From: Ashinkailepas kermadecensis
Taxonomy: Eukaryota; Arthropoda; Thecostraca; Neolepadidae
Length of the DNA stretch: 64,000 nucleotides
Direction of reading: 5' to 3'
Assembly (NCBI GenBank): GCA_034440615.1
Contig: JAOTOM010004783.1
Location: forward strand, 249,001-313,000
A program made the position numbers and the translations under genes. Under the pieces are notes generated by a model. It worked only from the letters and a program-made list of their open reading frames with translations, did not search any database and was not told the origin of the DNA. Positions 1-11,280 of the stretch are shown piece by piece. The stretch's first letter is position 1. Each line of letters opens with the position of its first letter.

Positions 1-1520
1 ACTCTCCTCAAAGAGAGCACGAATTCGTACACAGAACGGCGAAGCTGTTATATTTCTGCCACTGCGGAAGAGTGCCAATGTATGTCGTGAGAACACCTCG
101 TCGTAGGTAGGGTGGGTGGGGAACTGGCGTAATCTGCATGCATACCGAAGGCCAAGCATTTCACGTCTCAACGCCAGGGGAGGCTCGTTCGACTCTACGA
201 GTAGGCTAGCAATCGGCATGGTTCTAAGCGCCCCGTGACGGTCCGCAGAGCCGCATGCTGCACCGCATCGAGAGTACGCTTGTTGCTCTTGCAGGCACCA
301 TCAGATACATAGCATGCATAGTCCAACTTAGATCGGATGAGTGATCGATATAGCATCATTAGTGTCTTTCGGTCAGAATCGTAGGAGGTTCGTGATATAC
401 ATCAACAAGCTTAGTGACTTAAAACATTTTTATCTCAGTGTTTTAAAATGTGGTTTGTACGTCAGACAGGTATCGAACTGCACTCCGAGGAACCTCATGG
501 TTTGTTGAACAGGGATAGGCGTCCCATACAACTCCGTGTTTAGCGCTTGAGAGCACCGCGTGCGGCAGAAATGCACTGCAACCGTTTTGTCTGTGGAAAA
601 GTGAAATCCGTTTTTCATGTCCCATCTTTGGAGGTGGTTTACCGCGAGCTGTAGCCGTCTTGTTAGCAATGGTGTGTTGGAGCCAGATGACCATATCGCG
701 AAGTCATCGACGAATAGCGAACGTCCGATGCTTTGCGACAGTGCATCCCCAATATCATTTATGATGATAGCAAACAGGGCAACACTTAAAACACTGCCCT
801 GTGGAACTCCATTCATTTGATGGAATCGCTCAGAAAGCTCGTGTCCTTCTCAGATGGTGTCCTTCTCAGATGCGGAAGAAGTGGTCTTTCAGATATTGCT
901 GAATACAAATTCCTAAGTTCCCACGGATTCCACATTGCTTAACCTTCAACAAGATTTTGTGTCTCCATGCGGAATCATAGGCTGCTTCTATATCAAAGAA
1001 AATAGCTCCCACATGCTGTCTGCACTTAAAGGTGAGTCGAATGGCGGTGTTCAGTGTTAAGAAATGGTCATTTGTACAGCGGTGCTTCCTAAATCCACAC
1101 TGTGCATTGGTAAAAAAAAAGTCCTGTTCTTCCAGAAACCACGTGAGTCATACGTTCACCATTTTTTCTATGAGGTTGCATAGACACGAGGCCAGGAAAA
1201 CCAGCTGATAGTGCAGTGGGTCTAAACCACTCTTTTTTGTTGTTTGAGTATAGGGACCACAATGACCACCTGCCAAAGATCCGGAAAGTAGCCTTCCTTC
1301 CATATTTTGTTCAGTGTAGACAGAAGTGCTCAAAGCACTCTTACAGATAGGTGTTTAAACATGTCATTGTGTATTTTGTCAGGTCCCTCTGCTACACTCT
1401 TTAGGCTTCTGATCACTGAACATAATTCATGAATACTGAACGGTTGGTTATAACTTAAGTGGTCAGGTGTGGAGAAGTCAATTGGCTTGGCTTCCAATTA
1501 GACTTTCTGGCGAAGAAATT
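1..1520 (-). pseudogene. Decayed reverse transcriptase of an I/jockey-like LINE
   Basis: Read on the minus strand, this stretch holds pieces of a non-LTR retrotransposon polymerase in several frames. Near 1440-1260 is the RT start region (a GPDKIH core followed by KIWKEGYFPDLW). Near 1000-980 is a DIEAAYDSAW block that fits the RT A motif. At 816-430 is an open 128-residue piece with GVPQGSVLS followed by LFVDDFAIW, which is the catalytic (Y/F)xDD motif, here VDD. Further left (350-1) is the C-terminal part, with RSKLDYACYVSDGACKS and a PIASLLVESNEPPLALRRE block. A homologous PIASLLVDSNTPPLHLRR block occurs in the LINE at 16380. Frames shift several times and stops interrupt it, so it cannot make protein. 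The copy continues beyond the left edge. Confidence 0.85.
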
Positions 1521-1544
1521 GTTGGCAGTTACCTTCTCCACCTG

Positions 1545-1750
1545 ACTTGTGCTCAACTCAAGTTGAATCAAGAATCGACTCATGAATCAATCATTTTTGG
1601 ATGAGTCGCGAGTTGAATCGATTCTTTTCCCCAAAATATATCTTGAGTCGTGAGTTGAATCACACCTTTTTTTAATGAGTTGAATCATGAGTCAATCATT
1701 CAAATTGCAATGAGTCATTTGAGCCTCGTGACTCAAATGCAAGTTATGAA
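1545..1750. repeat. Degenerate repeat of TGAGTCATGAGTTGAATC-like units
   Basis: Overlapping variants of TGAGTC, GAGTTGAATC and their reverse complements recur every 15-25 bases, giving many short inverted repeats. There is no open reading frame. It sits just upstream of the LINE relic's open end. Confidence 0.6.
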
Positions 1751-2115
1751 CAAATTATATAAAGCATGTATCTTTGTGAATAGTATGCCATGACAAAAAG
1801 TAGGGAGTAAAAACACAGCATTATTATTCATGCTTAGCATTACAATTGTCAACTTGTCAGCTGCCAGTGAGTAAAGAATGAGGGGTACTGAAGTTATTTA
1901 CCAAAAACCAATGACAATAACTGCAAATAAGTATTAATGTTAAGCTTGGTATTCACAATCAGCATCATGCATGAGTCAATCCTAGTGCCAGAAACACAAC
2001 ACATAAATGGGTTGTGATTGTGAAAAAGAACATGGAACCAAAACAGTCCTGCACTGCAATAGGCACCTGCACTGAATAAAATTGTGTTGGTTTGTTATTT
2101 GTCACACATGCAATA

Positions 2116-2121
<6 letters not shown>

Positions 2122-2197
<76 letters not shown>

Positions 2198-2212
2198 TAT
2201 ACACATATATAC

Positions 2213-2275
<63 letters not shown>

Positions 2276-2283
2276 AATACACA
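2122..2283. repeat. (AT)n / (ACAT)n compound microsatellite
   Basis: A long TATATA tract is followed by ACATACATACAT units and a second TATATA tract. All ORFs here (YIYIYI runs) are artefacts of the repeat. Confidence 0.97.
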
Positions 2284-2318
2284 AATATATGTTACATGGG
2301 CTATATGGGGTCTCTTGT

Positions 2319-2556
2319 CGGTGGCAAATCCAGGGAGGGAAGTTGGGGCATATGCCCCCCCCCACATGGAAGGTAGCACCCCTTCAACCAAAAAATGTGT
2401 CCCTCCGTGAAAGCTTGAGTGCACCCCATCCCCCTCAAATTTTGTTTTCAGCCAGAGGCACCCCCGGCAGGAAAGGCACACCTGACTGTACTTTCGCTGT
2501 GGCACCACTCCAGACACGTGTCCGTCCCCGGATGACAATTCCTGGATCTGCCCCTG
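2319..2556. mobile_element. Dispersed MITE-like repeat with GGCATATGCCCCCC core
   Basis: The left end reads GGCAAATCCAGGGA, and the reverse complement of the right end reads GGCAGATCCAGGAA, so there are imperfect terminal inverted repeats of about 14 bases. Inside are a GGCATATGCCCCCC block and a CAGCCAGAGGCACC block. Related copies are at 31799-31900 and 48715-49040. No transposase is encoded. The ends resemble hAT-type CAGGGGCGGATCC termini, but I found no clear target-site duplication. Confidence 0.6.
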
Positions 2557-2565
2557 CCTCCTGTG

Positions 2566-3237
2566 GCAGCTATGGGCTTCCTGTAGTGGCTATGGGACCT
2601 CTTATGACAATAGTGGGCCTCCTTTTTTGGTCTAGGAGTGTGGTCATATCATTTCAGGCAGTCTTCTGTGGTTACCTTTCAGAAACTCTCCTGCCACTGG
2701 GGAGAAGCTATGGCGCACTTAGCCCCCCCGACTGTCCCTTCTTCAGCTCTTGAACGAGGGTGATGAACAAGTAAAATGGACGGTAGAAGGAGCCTACCAA
2801 TAACAGTGAAAATCCCTTTATTTTGGAGGTGCTTGATGGTGAGCCTGCTGGAAATGGTTCATTGTTAGGCAGGAAGATTGTTACTGGGTCATTTAGGATA
2901 CCCTTTGCTGAAGTTAAAGAATAGGTCTTTCAATTGGAATACATCAAAGTACTCTATATTGCCATAAAATATGTAAGATAGCATAAAGAATGTCAGTAAA
3001 ATTGCATATAAACCAATGGTGACGGGAAACCTTCAAGCCCACTACCAAACCAACTTCGTGGGGGCCCGTAACAAACCAACTCAATTTTATTCTGTGCAGA
3101 TACCTATTGCAGTGCAGGACCTGGGTGCTATGTTGAGGTTAGGTGATTTGTGTCAGGTATATATGATTCAGGTTGTGCATCATGCTGATGTGAATTGAAG
3201 TATTATGCACTCATTAGCTTAGCTGGAGCTTAGGTTA
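2566..3237. other. No gene seen
   Basis: AT-rich sequence without a credible ORF. It begins near a CTCCTGTGGCAGC stretch and ends close to TAGGTTAGG motifs. The short ORF at 3016-3198 has no recognisable features. Confidence 0.5.
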
Positions 3238-3402
3238 GGTTGGTTGGTTATTGGTTTTATGACACGTCAACTGTTGAGTCATGTAGCATTGCCAATCTCT
3301 CACGCCGATTGGTCGCGGGCGAAGAGTAGCGACAGGTGAGACTCGAACCCACAACATTTCGATCGTGAGACGAGCATCTTACCCCTAGACCACTCGTCCC
3401 CG
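3238..3402 (-). mobile_element. tRNA-derived SINE
   Basis: The minus strand reads as a tRNA-like head: GGGGACGAGTGGTCTAGGGG (A-box-like) followed by GGTTCGAGTCTC (B box). Then comes a body with CGACCAATCGGCGTGAGAG and a tail of AACCAATAACCAACC. A 5'-truncated copy of the same family lies on the plus strand at 31201-31326. The A and B boxes imply transcription by RNA polymerase III. It is not an intact tRNA gene, because the acceptor stem does not close after the T arm. Confidence 0.8.
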
Positions 3403-3720
3403 CTTAGGTTAGGTTAGGTTAGGTTAGGATGGATTAGGTTTCTTTTTAATTTTGATAATTGTCAAAAATAAACTGCTCGACATTTTTATGATTTTAAGTT
3501 TTGGATTTTTTTTCTGCAAAAGCAAGTTTGGCTAGGTTTGGTTAGGTTGTTGCATTTTTTATTTCATTTTTTAAAACATTTCTTTGTATGCTATGTGACC
3601 CAACTCAAAGCCACTTTTTGAAACTATTTTGCTCACAACCTGAAAAGTAAGCATTTGCACAGAAAGTAAGTGGTACCAGGCCATCATCTTAGTCACCATC
3701 ATAAAAATGGTATTCCAAAG
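3403..3720. repeat. TTAGG-like tract and member of the 25-28 kb repeat family
   Basis: Several TTAGG pentamers in a row (the arthropod telomere-type unit) are followed by AT-rich DNA. A block (GCTCACAACCTGAAAAGTAAG, then CATCTTAGTCACC) reappears near 25375, 26640 and 27560. This looks like a displaced copy of the repeat that dominates 25120-28620. Confidence 0.6.
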
Positions 3721-4270
3721 AAAAAAGAACACCTTTTAGGACAAAGTTACCGAAATGACTGCTACTGAGATAGAAGTGGAATTATGATATATTAAGTGAA
3801 AGATTACATTAGCTGTGGAAGTTGTGGCAGACTTGCAACTTTTCATGTGCTTGGGGATTGACTAATTTTCAATGTTTCCAGTTTTCAGAAAAACCTTATC
3901 TTGCACAGAGAACAACAATGTGTTCCACATATTACATTGTGCCTCACCCACTACAATCTTCAACCATCTTAGCTTCATTTCAAGAATAGGTAATCTCCAC
4001 ACACAAGCTCGAAATAAACTTGGAAACACGGCTGTCAGCTGTTATCAAAATCTAGATTGGAACTTACCATGGAGAGAAAAAGCAAAGCGACGGTATTTCC
4101 AGGCATCTCAGAACAGGAAGATGAGCTACTTATTATACAAGAATAACAAACAAAACAAAAACCGCACACGACCACATACAGTGTTGGCGGGGTTCGTGAC
4201 TTCAGCGGCCATGGGGCCACTAGATTTTCTGACGTCTCAATTAGACATTTCCTGCGCATATGCCGCGCAA
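3721..4270. other. No recognisable gene
   Basis: The plus-strand ORF at 3872-4357 (161 residues) has low-complexity NKQNKN composition, shows no known motif and runs into a tandem repeat, so I treat it as chance. Confidence 0.5.
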
Positions 4271-4271
4271 A

Positions 4272-4507
4272 CACATCCTCGAGAAAGTTTAGTAGGTATA
4301 TTTACTAAGAGGAGAATTGAGTTAGTAGCAATATTTACTGAACTGACAGAAGTTTAGTAGGTATTATTACTAAAGCTCGCCATGAACAACACATCCTCGA
4401 GAAAGTTTAGTAGGTAAATTTCCTAAGAGGGTAAGTGAGTTTAGTGATAATATTTACTAAACTTCCCAAAGTTGAGTAGGAATTATTGCTAAAGATACTA
4501 AAGTTGC
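4272..4507. repeat. 118-bp tandem duplication
   Basis: CACATCCTCGAGAAAGTTTA begins at 4272 and again at 4390. The two units share the pattern 'TTAGTAGGTA..TTTACTAA..'. Inside each unit, TTTAGTAGGTATTATTACTAA-like half-repeats suggest an older shorter period. Confidence 0.75.
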
Positions 4508-4514
4508 CTATGGA

Positions 4515-4835
4515 GATATAAAGTCATAAAGTCATAAAGTATTAAGGCTTAATAAGAGCCACAGGGGCCCATCTGGGTTAAGCCTATCTAGAAAAGGTAC
4601 TAGAATGTACATACTCCCACCCCAATCAATCCCTTATCCCAAGTTCCTAGGAAGCTATATATCCCAGCCCATCTAACACCACTCACTTGCTACCGCCTAA
4701 CACCCTCAATAATCACAAGCTCCTCCCATCACACCCATCGTGCCACCATAGACAACCTCATCAGCATCACATCCCGAAGGAAAGTGCCGAATCCACTGCT
4801 AGGCACATCCCACAGAAATTCATAAATACATACAT
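4515..4835 (-). mobile_element. 3'-UTR fragment of the CR1-like LINE
   Basis: This is the reverse complement of the 3' tail of the LINE copy at 59803-61165. The shared landmarks are the CATAAAGT units, AGGCTTAATAAGAGCCACAG, the GGTACTAGAATGTACATACT stretch and the CATCCCGAAGGAAAGTGCCG stretch. The copy is strongly 5'-truncated and ends in an 8-bp terminal repeat of the (ACTTTATG)n type, as expected of CR1-type elements. Confidence 0.85.
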
Positions 4836-5089
4836 ACAATGTATACATACAGATATATACATACAATGTGGCCAGAAATGAGGACGTGAAAGAGGTGGAT
4901 TTTGTAATGTTAGTATTTGGATAGCTGTGACTTTTCTTGCATAAGTAAAGGTGGCGGGCCGCGGAGACTCGCTGTCATATTTATTTTTAACCCGCAGTCT
5001 TGTGGTTGTGCCAGTCGGGGTCGGTGAGGGCTGGCGGGTACATTGGTGTAGTTGTCGCCGTTGTTATCAGTTTGCGCTTTAGGTACCTA

Positions 5090-7490
5090 TATAGGTAAGA
5101 CATAAAGACATAAAGACATAAAAGATCAGTGCAACTATGAGCCACAAGGGCCCTTCTTGGTTGCACTCTGTACACTGAACCAGTTGTCCATCAAATGTGT
5201 TGATCAACTCTCCCTGGAATACAGAAAAACAAGCCCCCTATTCTTATAATGATTGTCTATGCTGTTCTTAAAAATGTTCAGTGTGTTGCTACTGACAATG
5301 GTTTCTGGCAGCTGGTTCCAGTGTTCTACTACCCTGTTCGTGAAGAAGGACAGTCTTAACCTTGTCCTGCTGTGATTAACTTTAATTTTGAGTTGATGAC
5401 CTCTAATTGCATCATTTCTGTTAAATTCAAACAGTTCCCTGAGATAACCCTGTTCCTGACCATGAACAAATTTAAAGACATCGATGAAACTCCTCTCAGC
5501 CTTCTATATCTAAGTCAACACATATTCAAGTTCTTCAATCTTTCCTCATATGCCAGGTTGCCCATACCATTCACCATTTTTGTTGCCCTCTTTTGTACTC
5601 TCTCTAAAAGCCAACAATCTTTTTCATAACTAGGGGACCAAGCTTGGGCACAATATTCCAGATGTGGCCTGACATATGCACAATAAAGCTTCCTGATGAC
5701 TTCCTCACTTTTGTATGATACATTCCTATTTATTTCCCCAAGCATTCTTAGTGCCTTCTTCCTGGCTCCTTTGGTCTGTTCTGATGCCCCAAATTTTGTG
5801 TTACAAATAACACCTAAGTCCTTCTCCTGCTGAGTCACAGATAGTACTTGGCCACCCATCAAGTATGGAGCCTTGATATGCTGCCTACCTACATGCATGA
5901 TTTTGCACTTATCAAAATTAAATTTCATTTGCCATTTTTCGGACCACTTCACAAGCTCGTCTAAGTCTTTCTGCAGCAAGACCTGCTCATTGTGCCCTGT
6001 TATTGCCCTAAAGACCTTCAAACCATCTGCAAATTTCAAAACCTTACTGCTTAGGCCACTTTCAATGTTATTTACAAACATAATGAACAATAGTGGTCCC
6101 AGTACTGATCCTTGAGGGACTCCACTAAGAACATCTTGCCATGATGATTTTGTACCATTTAGCATCACTCTCTGCTGTCTATCTGAAAGCCACAACCCTA
6201 TCCATTTTAGGATGTTACCCACAATACCATGGGCCTGAAGCTGCATCATTAACCGTCTATGAGGTACCTTGTCAAAGGCCTTGCTAAAGTCAAGATATGC
6301 TACATCAACCTGATTTCCTTTATCAAATTGTTCTGTAGCAAAATTAAAAAAGTCCAAGAGATTTGTGAGACACGATCGCCCTTTTCTAAACCCATGTTGA
6401 GTATCTTGAATCACTCTGCTTCCTTCCAGAAAACTAACTATTTTATCCTTGATAATTGATTCAAGTACCTTGCAGACTAGTGATGTGAGGCTTACTGGCC
6501 TATAGTTTTCAACTTTCCCTCTTTCTCCTTTCTTGAAAATAGGAACTACATTTGCCCTTTTCCAATCGGTTGGAATTTCATTTTGTGAAACTGATCTACA
6601 AAATATTATACTGAGTGGAATTGCCAATTCTTTTTCAGCTTCCCGCAACACCCTAGCATAGATTCCATCAGGTCCTGCTGCCTTGTTTGGCTTTATTTTC
6701 CTGACATAATTCAAAACAACATCACTGTCGATTAAATCAACATCATGTAACTGATCACCGGTTGCTGGGCTGTGGTTCACAGTTGCCAGATTTGTCACAT
6801 CCTACAATGTAAACACTGATTTAAACTGCTTGCTCAATTCCTCAACCATCTCACTATCCTCACTCAATATAATCCCATTTACTTCCAGTGGACCAATTGT
6901 GCTTGAAACTTTACTTAGCTTGTAGAAACTAAAGAACTTTTTGCTGTCCCCATTACAGTTCCTAGCCAAATCCAATTCTTTTGCTCGCTTTGCTGCTCTG
7001 GTTTTCTGTTTCACAGCGTCTCTAGCTTTTTGATACAACCTTAGATTTACTATATTTGAAGCTTCCTTAAATACTCTAAATGCATCTTTCTTAGCCATAA
7101 TTGCTTTTGTCAAATCTGGTGTAAGCCATGCTGGCTTTCCTTTTCTTCTTTTACGCCTTTGCTTTTGGGGGACATGTCTAATCTGAATTTCCCTCAAGTA
7201 AGATTTGAACTTTTCCCACATTTCACAGGCATTTAAATCGGAGAATTCTTCTTCCCATTTTATGGCACTTAAAGCTGCTCTCATGCAGTCAAAGTCTGCC
7301 CTGTTAAAATTTGGAACCTTTGCCAAATTATCCTTGATTGTCCCTGCTACATGTGCCTTGAATCTCACTATGTTATGTTCACTTCTTCCCAGAGTTTCTC
7401 CTACAGTCAAGTCTTGAACTAAATCACTTAAATCCGAGAAGACAAGGTCCAAGAATGAGCCCTGCCTAGTTGGTTCTGTTACAAACTGGT
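5090..7490 (-). mobile_element. CR1-like LINE, 5'-truncated
   Basis: It runs from the 3' microsatellite (AGACATAAAGACATAAA, 5097 onward) through a 3' region (GAGCCACAAGGGCCC) into the polymerase ORF and the end of the endonuclease. The element is truncated inside the endonuclease at about 7460-7490. A 3' terminus of another copy of the same family directly adjoins it at 7488-7540 in the same orientation. Confidence 0.9.
5515..7452 (-). pseudogene. CR1-like LINE ORF2 (endonuclease end, RT) with one in-frame stop
   Basis: This is one reading frame of about 645 codons with a single TAG at 6804-6802. Upstream part (7452-6802): the C-terminal end of an exonuclease-endonuclease-phosphatase domain (LDLVFS-like start, then GETLGRSEHNIVRF, the SDH-type motif as SEH), then a linker. 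Downstream part (6801-5515): the RT fingers and palm with NKAAGPDGIYARVL, NYRPVSLTS, YLDFSKAFDKVPH (motif A), SGVPQGSVLGPLLFIMFVN (motif B) and KFADGLKVF where FADD is expected. The loss of the second aspartate would kill catalysis. The frame stops early after LKNLNMC. The second copy (59803 on) reads LNMF and continues for about 110 more residues. Known role of the family: target-primed reverse transcription. Confidence 0.93.
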
Positions 7491-7540
7491 CATAAAGTCA
7501 TAAAGTCATAAAGTATTAAGGCTTAATAAGAGCCACATAT
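7488..7540 (-). mobile_element. CR1-like LINE 3' terminus, short fragment
   Basis: CATAAAGT is repeated three times, then ATTAAGGCTTAATAAGAGCC. This matches the extreme 3' end at 61120-61165, in reverse orientation. It lies head-to-tail against the truncated 5' side of the LINE at 5090-7490. Confidence 0.85.
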
Positions 7541-7713
7541 CTTCTATATCTTTTTACTCTCTACATAGAAAACGCATAAAATAACCTGATGCTCATATTA
7601 CAACAAAGAAATAGATCGACCTGCTGGTGGCAAGCCTTTCTGTGCCGATCACCACGCAGGTGGGGATATTATCAAGGCCAAAACGCCCAGGTTAGTGGCC
7701 CCTTATTGACGCC

Positions 7714-8154
7714 TTGAGGCGAAGGATGGCGCAATCGCGAGCGGCCCTCCTGAAAGCCCTAGATTACCGCCAGCAGGTCGGAGACCAGCAGCCGTTCCAG
7801 CTGCTCCTGCGCATGCACTCCGAACCGGGTACACCAGGAGATGCCCCACACGACCGTGAGCTGTTCAAGACAATATCTTCAACGGCTGCCGCAGACAGTT
7901 TGACAGCATTATCGCTGTTGTCAGAGGAAGCTCCTCTGGGCTAACTGGCCACCGCAGCTGACAAATTCTTGGAAGCCTCGGCTTCAAGTCTGGTGTCAGC
8001 AATGGCGGCAGGATATTCATCAGCGCAGACGGTGCCAGTCGGCGCAGTGTCTCCGGACACCAGTATGCTGGCCACACCACAGGGAATAGTCGCTATGTTA
8101 ACGGTGACGGTCAGTCACCTGGAAACCGTCCTGAGCGACAGGTCACCAGAGTGA
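7714..8154 (+). pseudogene. Unrecognised ORF with one in-frame stop
   Basis: A GC-rich open frame runs from an ATG at 7714 to 8154, broken once by TAA at 7942-7944. Without that stop it would code about 146 residues, rich in Ala, Ser, Leu and Gln (MRRRMAQSRAALLKALDYRQ at the start, ADKFLEASASSLVSAMAAGY in the middle). I do not recognise the family. Its base composition is more GC-rich than both flanks, which fits a fragment of a gag-like or host exon. The downstream DNA (8180-8245) continues in the +1 frame with glycine-zipper repeats. Confidence 0.35.
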
Positions 8155-8159
8155 ACGGG

Positions 8160-8262
8160 CGGACGTCACTATTTCCAGGGCCATCGGCGGGACCATCGGC
8201 GGGGCCATCGGCTGGGCTATCGGCGGGGCTATCGGCTCTACCGCTCTGATCGCAGCCCGCAG
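8160..8262 (+). repeat. GGC-ATC-GGC 12-bp repeat, glycine-zipper coding in one frame
   Basis: Five units of GCCATCGGCGGG-like sequence follow each other. In the frame starting at 8180 they read AIGGTIGGAIGWAIGGAIGS. This may be the tail of the preceding broken ORF after a frameshift, or simply a short minisatellite. Confidence 0.45.
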
Positions 8263-8289
8263 TTGCATGCATGCCTATTTCCATTTTAT

Positions 8290-8695
8290 ATTGGAGAGGG
8301 GGGGGGGCAAAGTCACTACTGGCTCACTGGGTCCGCTTGCCCCTTACTGGCTAAACAAACTTCATGAACCTAACTGACGAAGGAATAATGAAACTGCTGA
8401 TTTCGTCATCTCTTGCTGTAAGCAGAACTTCAACAGCATAGAACCCTTGATGTGTCAGAATCTACTATGCTACCAGATTATGCTTCCAAACAATTATAAC
8501 AAAATACCTTTAAAATTGGAGATTATTTCACCCGGAACGCTATTTTTTAACCTCAGCAAAGGTTACTGCATTTTAATTTAGTTTACTTTTGTTGGTTTGG
8601 GGGGGGGCAAAAGACACTATGGCCCCCCTTTGAAGCACTTGGGGGGCCATGGCCGGAATGACCCCCCCCTCCCTGGATCCGACAGTGACTATAAC
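8290..8695. repeat. Dispersed element remnant with G-runs and C-runs
   Basis: GGGGGGGGGCAAAGTCACTACTGG at the left and GGGGGGGGCAAAAGACACTATGG near 8600 form a degenerate direct pair. ATGACCCCCCCCTCCCTGG closes the block. There is no ORF of note. The structure resembles the other G/C-run repeats in this window. Confidence 0.45.
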
Positions 8696-8699
8696 GACT

Positions 8700-11280
8700 A
8701 CTTTGCTTATTGCGCAGGCACGTAACTACTTAGGGAATGGCGAAGCATACGTATATTACCATACAAGACATATTGGACATATAAAACAGAGATACACCAG
8801 AAATGGATGCTTCTTAGAACAGCTACAGAGAACCGCAAAATAGTACAGAAGCAGCAAAATATTGCACATGCACTGCATGCATGCATACATGCATGCACAC
8901 TTAGTATACGTCAAATTAGAGTATCTTCATTCCGTGACATCAGCGAATCAGATAGCCAAACAGAGAGTGGTGCATATTTGATACCTTGTACTGTACTTAC
9001 CTACTGATTCCGGTCTTCTCATTCGCAGAAACCACGGCTGCTCGCATTTGGCCAGGATTTGTTCCCAGCATTGCTTTTTTCCCCTGCCCATGTGTACCGG
9101 CTTCTTTTCCTAGATAGTTGTGCAGTCTCAGACCCTCAACAGGACGTAAAGAGTGATAGCCTACGTAGCAAGTGTGCGTCTGTGATAATGCAGGCAGCAA
9201 GTATGCATCTGCAAAGTTTTCGTTTGCCGTTGGTGACGAGGGGCCCAATTCCATATCGACATTTGTTGTTACTTCAGTTTAGAAACGCTACGAGACATGG
9301 ATCGATATCCCTTTTGCATCGCTCATGACGGCTGCTTTATTCCACCCCATGCATGCCCTTACTGGTAGGGCACTGGTACTGGTAACGGGGTTGAGGTTAC
9401 AGTGGTGTAATATGATCGGTTACAGGGGTGTGACATGGTCACGCACATGCATTTGTACATCTTGGTGTTGCAGCGTGGCTGTTGGTGGGAGACCGCGGCA
9501 GATGGCAAATGACGGTCGCGTTCCTAACTACTTCTGAGTTGCGTATTATATGCCCTGAGATTATTAAAGGCAGATGCCTTGCATTATTTTCTTCATCAAG
9601 GAATTTTCGAACAGCCATCACACCTTCATATCTTCATGACAAGTCACTAGAATGTGAAGGTCAGAAAGGGCCTGATTTGATTTAGATTCCCAGATATCGT
9701 CATACTTTGCACGTATTCTTCCACAGACGTTTATCAGGCAGCGTTCATCTGACATGTTTACACTGGCTGTTCAGGAGTGAGCGAGCGTTGCGAGCGAGCG
9801 CAGTGATACAAATGCTAAAACCCACTAAGTCTTCCTTGCTTAAATTTTTATGATATCTGGAACTCGGCCTCTTTTCAGATGATATTGATATTAGATGAAC
9901 GAACGTGAAAACGATGCGCTAGGTTAATTTAAGTGGCAGATGCAATTGATGAGGATTCATAAATATTGTCATTATTTTCACCATCAAGAAAGAACACATA
10001 CATATCAACACATACAAACATACACACGTCCACATCGATTAAAAAGCTACAAATACTAACTCAACATTTTATATTGAATGTCCGAACGCAGTCCGCTCCA
10101 CTGTCTCAGTCTGTGGAGTGCATGTTGGTATGACCAGAGCCCTGATTCCCAATCTGGGTGTATTTCTGTGTGTCTTTCCCACCAATATTAATATTGATAA
10201 TATATCAATAGTTTGCCATCACGCATGTATGTGGGTGGGCTCGTAGATTGTAAGGTAGCTTTGCTCGTTGATATATGAGCAACGTAGGAAACGTGGCTAG
10301 TGAACTCTTGCACATATATAGAACGGAACATTACGAAAAAAAATTGCATTCGCTATTCTTTAGTCGGGCTTTCAATTCAGTCGGACAACTTCTATATTTC
10401 GAATTTCCCTTAAGTGATAACCTGGTGTTCTAGACTTATAGTTGTATTTTTATCTTCATCTTGAGCATCACATGAATTGTAAATTCTTCCTATCAGCAGA
10501 TTAAGTGGCCTAAATCTAGCATGCAAACATCATTTAGGACAGGGTCGGATATCACGCGCTCCGGACGGCCTCTCACATACCTCGCATAGGAGGGGGGGCA
10601 GGATTCGCCCCTGACCCTAAGATTTAGGAAACTACTGAAGCTATAAGCACACAATTTGGAGGGTGGATTACGGATGTTGTGAACTTACTTCAGTACAAAT
10701 GTCATGACCCTAGATTAACGCCTTTATGGTTAAATGAGGTCGAGTTCGGCCTACACACCGCGCCGTCGTCACCGCACCGAAGATGCCTTTGTGACCTTGA
10801 ACGCTCAGCAGCCGCCGCCCGGTCGGTCGATTTGGCATCACCGCAGTTTCTATATTTGCCAATGGATTTCGATTTGTGTTCAAAGGATGCGTTCATAGAT
10901 TTATAACAAAGTAACAAGATTGCATTACAATATGGCCGCCCGTTTATGAGGTAACGCCAAAAAACAGGAGAAGAGGGCGGATTACGCCTCCCCCCCCCCC
11001 TCCCGGTGCGCGTGTAAACAGACCCATCTTTTGTAAACAGACCCAGATTTTGCTTCAAGTTCAGGATCACGTATGTACACATTCCCTGATCTTGGGGCGT
11101 TTACGGGCCGTGGCCGGATTGACTACACATTGGATCAGGTAATACCAGATCAAACGTTCAAGCTCATCACAGATCGCTCCACCAAAGCCATGATTCTCAT
11201 AGCAGGTGACGCCGCCTGACTGCATACTATGGCCGGGCCGAATCGCCGAGGCGTCGATCTGTTGTCCGCTGCCACAAGTG
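8700..11280. other. No gene recognised
   Basis: The block has many short ORFs, none with a known domain. Points of note: a GCATGCATGC palindromic run at 8866-8900; a C-run dispersed repeat edge at 10585-10615 and another at 10985-11000; and a GC-rich piece (11100-11280) whose plus frame reads GRGRIDYTLDQVIPDQTFK, which looks coding-like but has a stop after 40 residues. Confidence 0.4.

Noticed and set aside
2082..2753. Long ORFs rich in YIYIYI
   Set aside because: They are translations of the (AT)n microsatellite and the dispersed repeat beside it.
3238..3402. Functional tRNA gene
   Set aside because: A and B boxes are present, but the acceptor stem does not pair and the sequence continues into a SINE body and tail.
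3403..3436. True telomere or telomere fusion point
   Set aside because: Only a few TTAGG units, and similar clusters occur many times within other repeats.
3872..4357. 161-codon ORF
   Set aside because: Low-complexity composition, overlaps a 118-bp tandem duplication, no motif.
11100..11280. Exon-like frame GRGRIDYTLDQVIPDQTFK
   Set aside because: It looked like a lipase-type ending, but similarity is too weak, the frame stops soon, and there is no supporting exon nearby.
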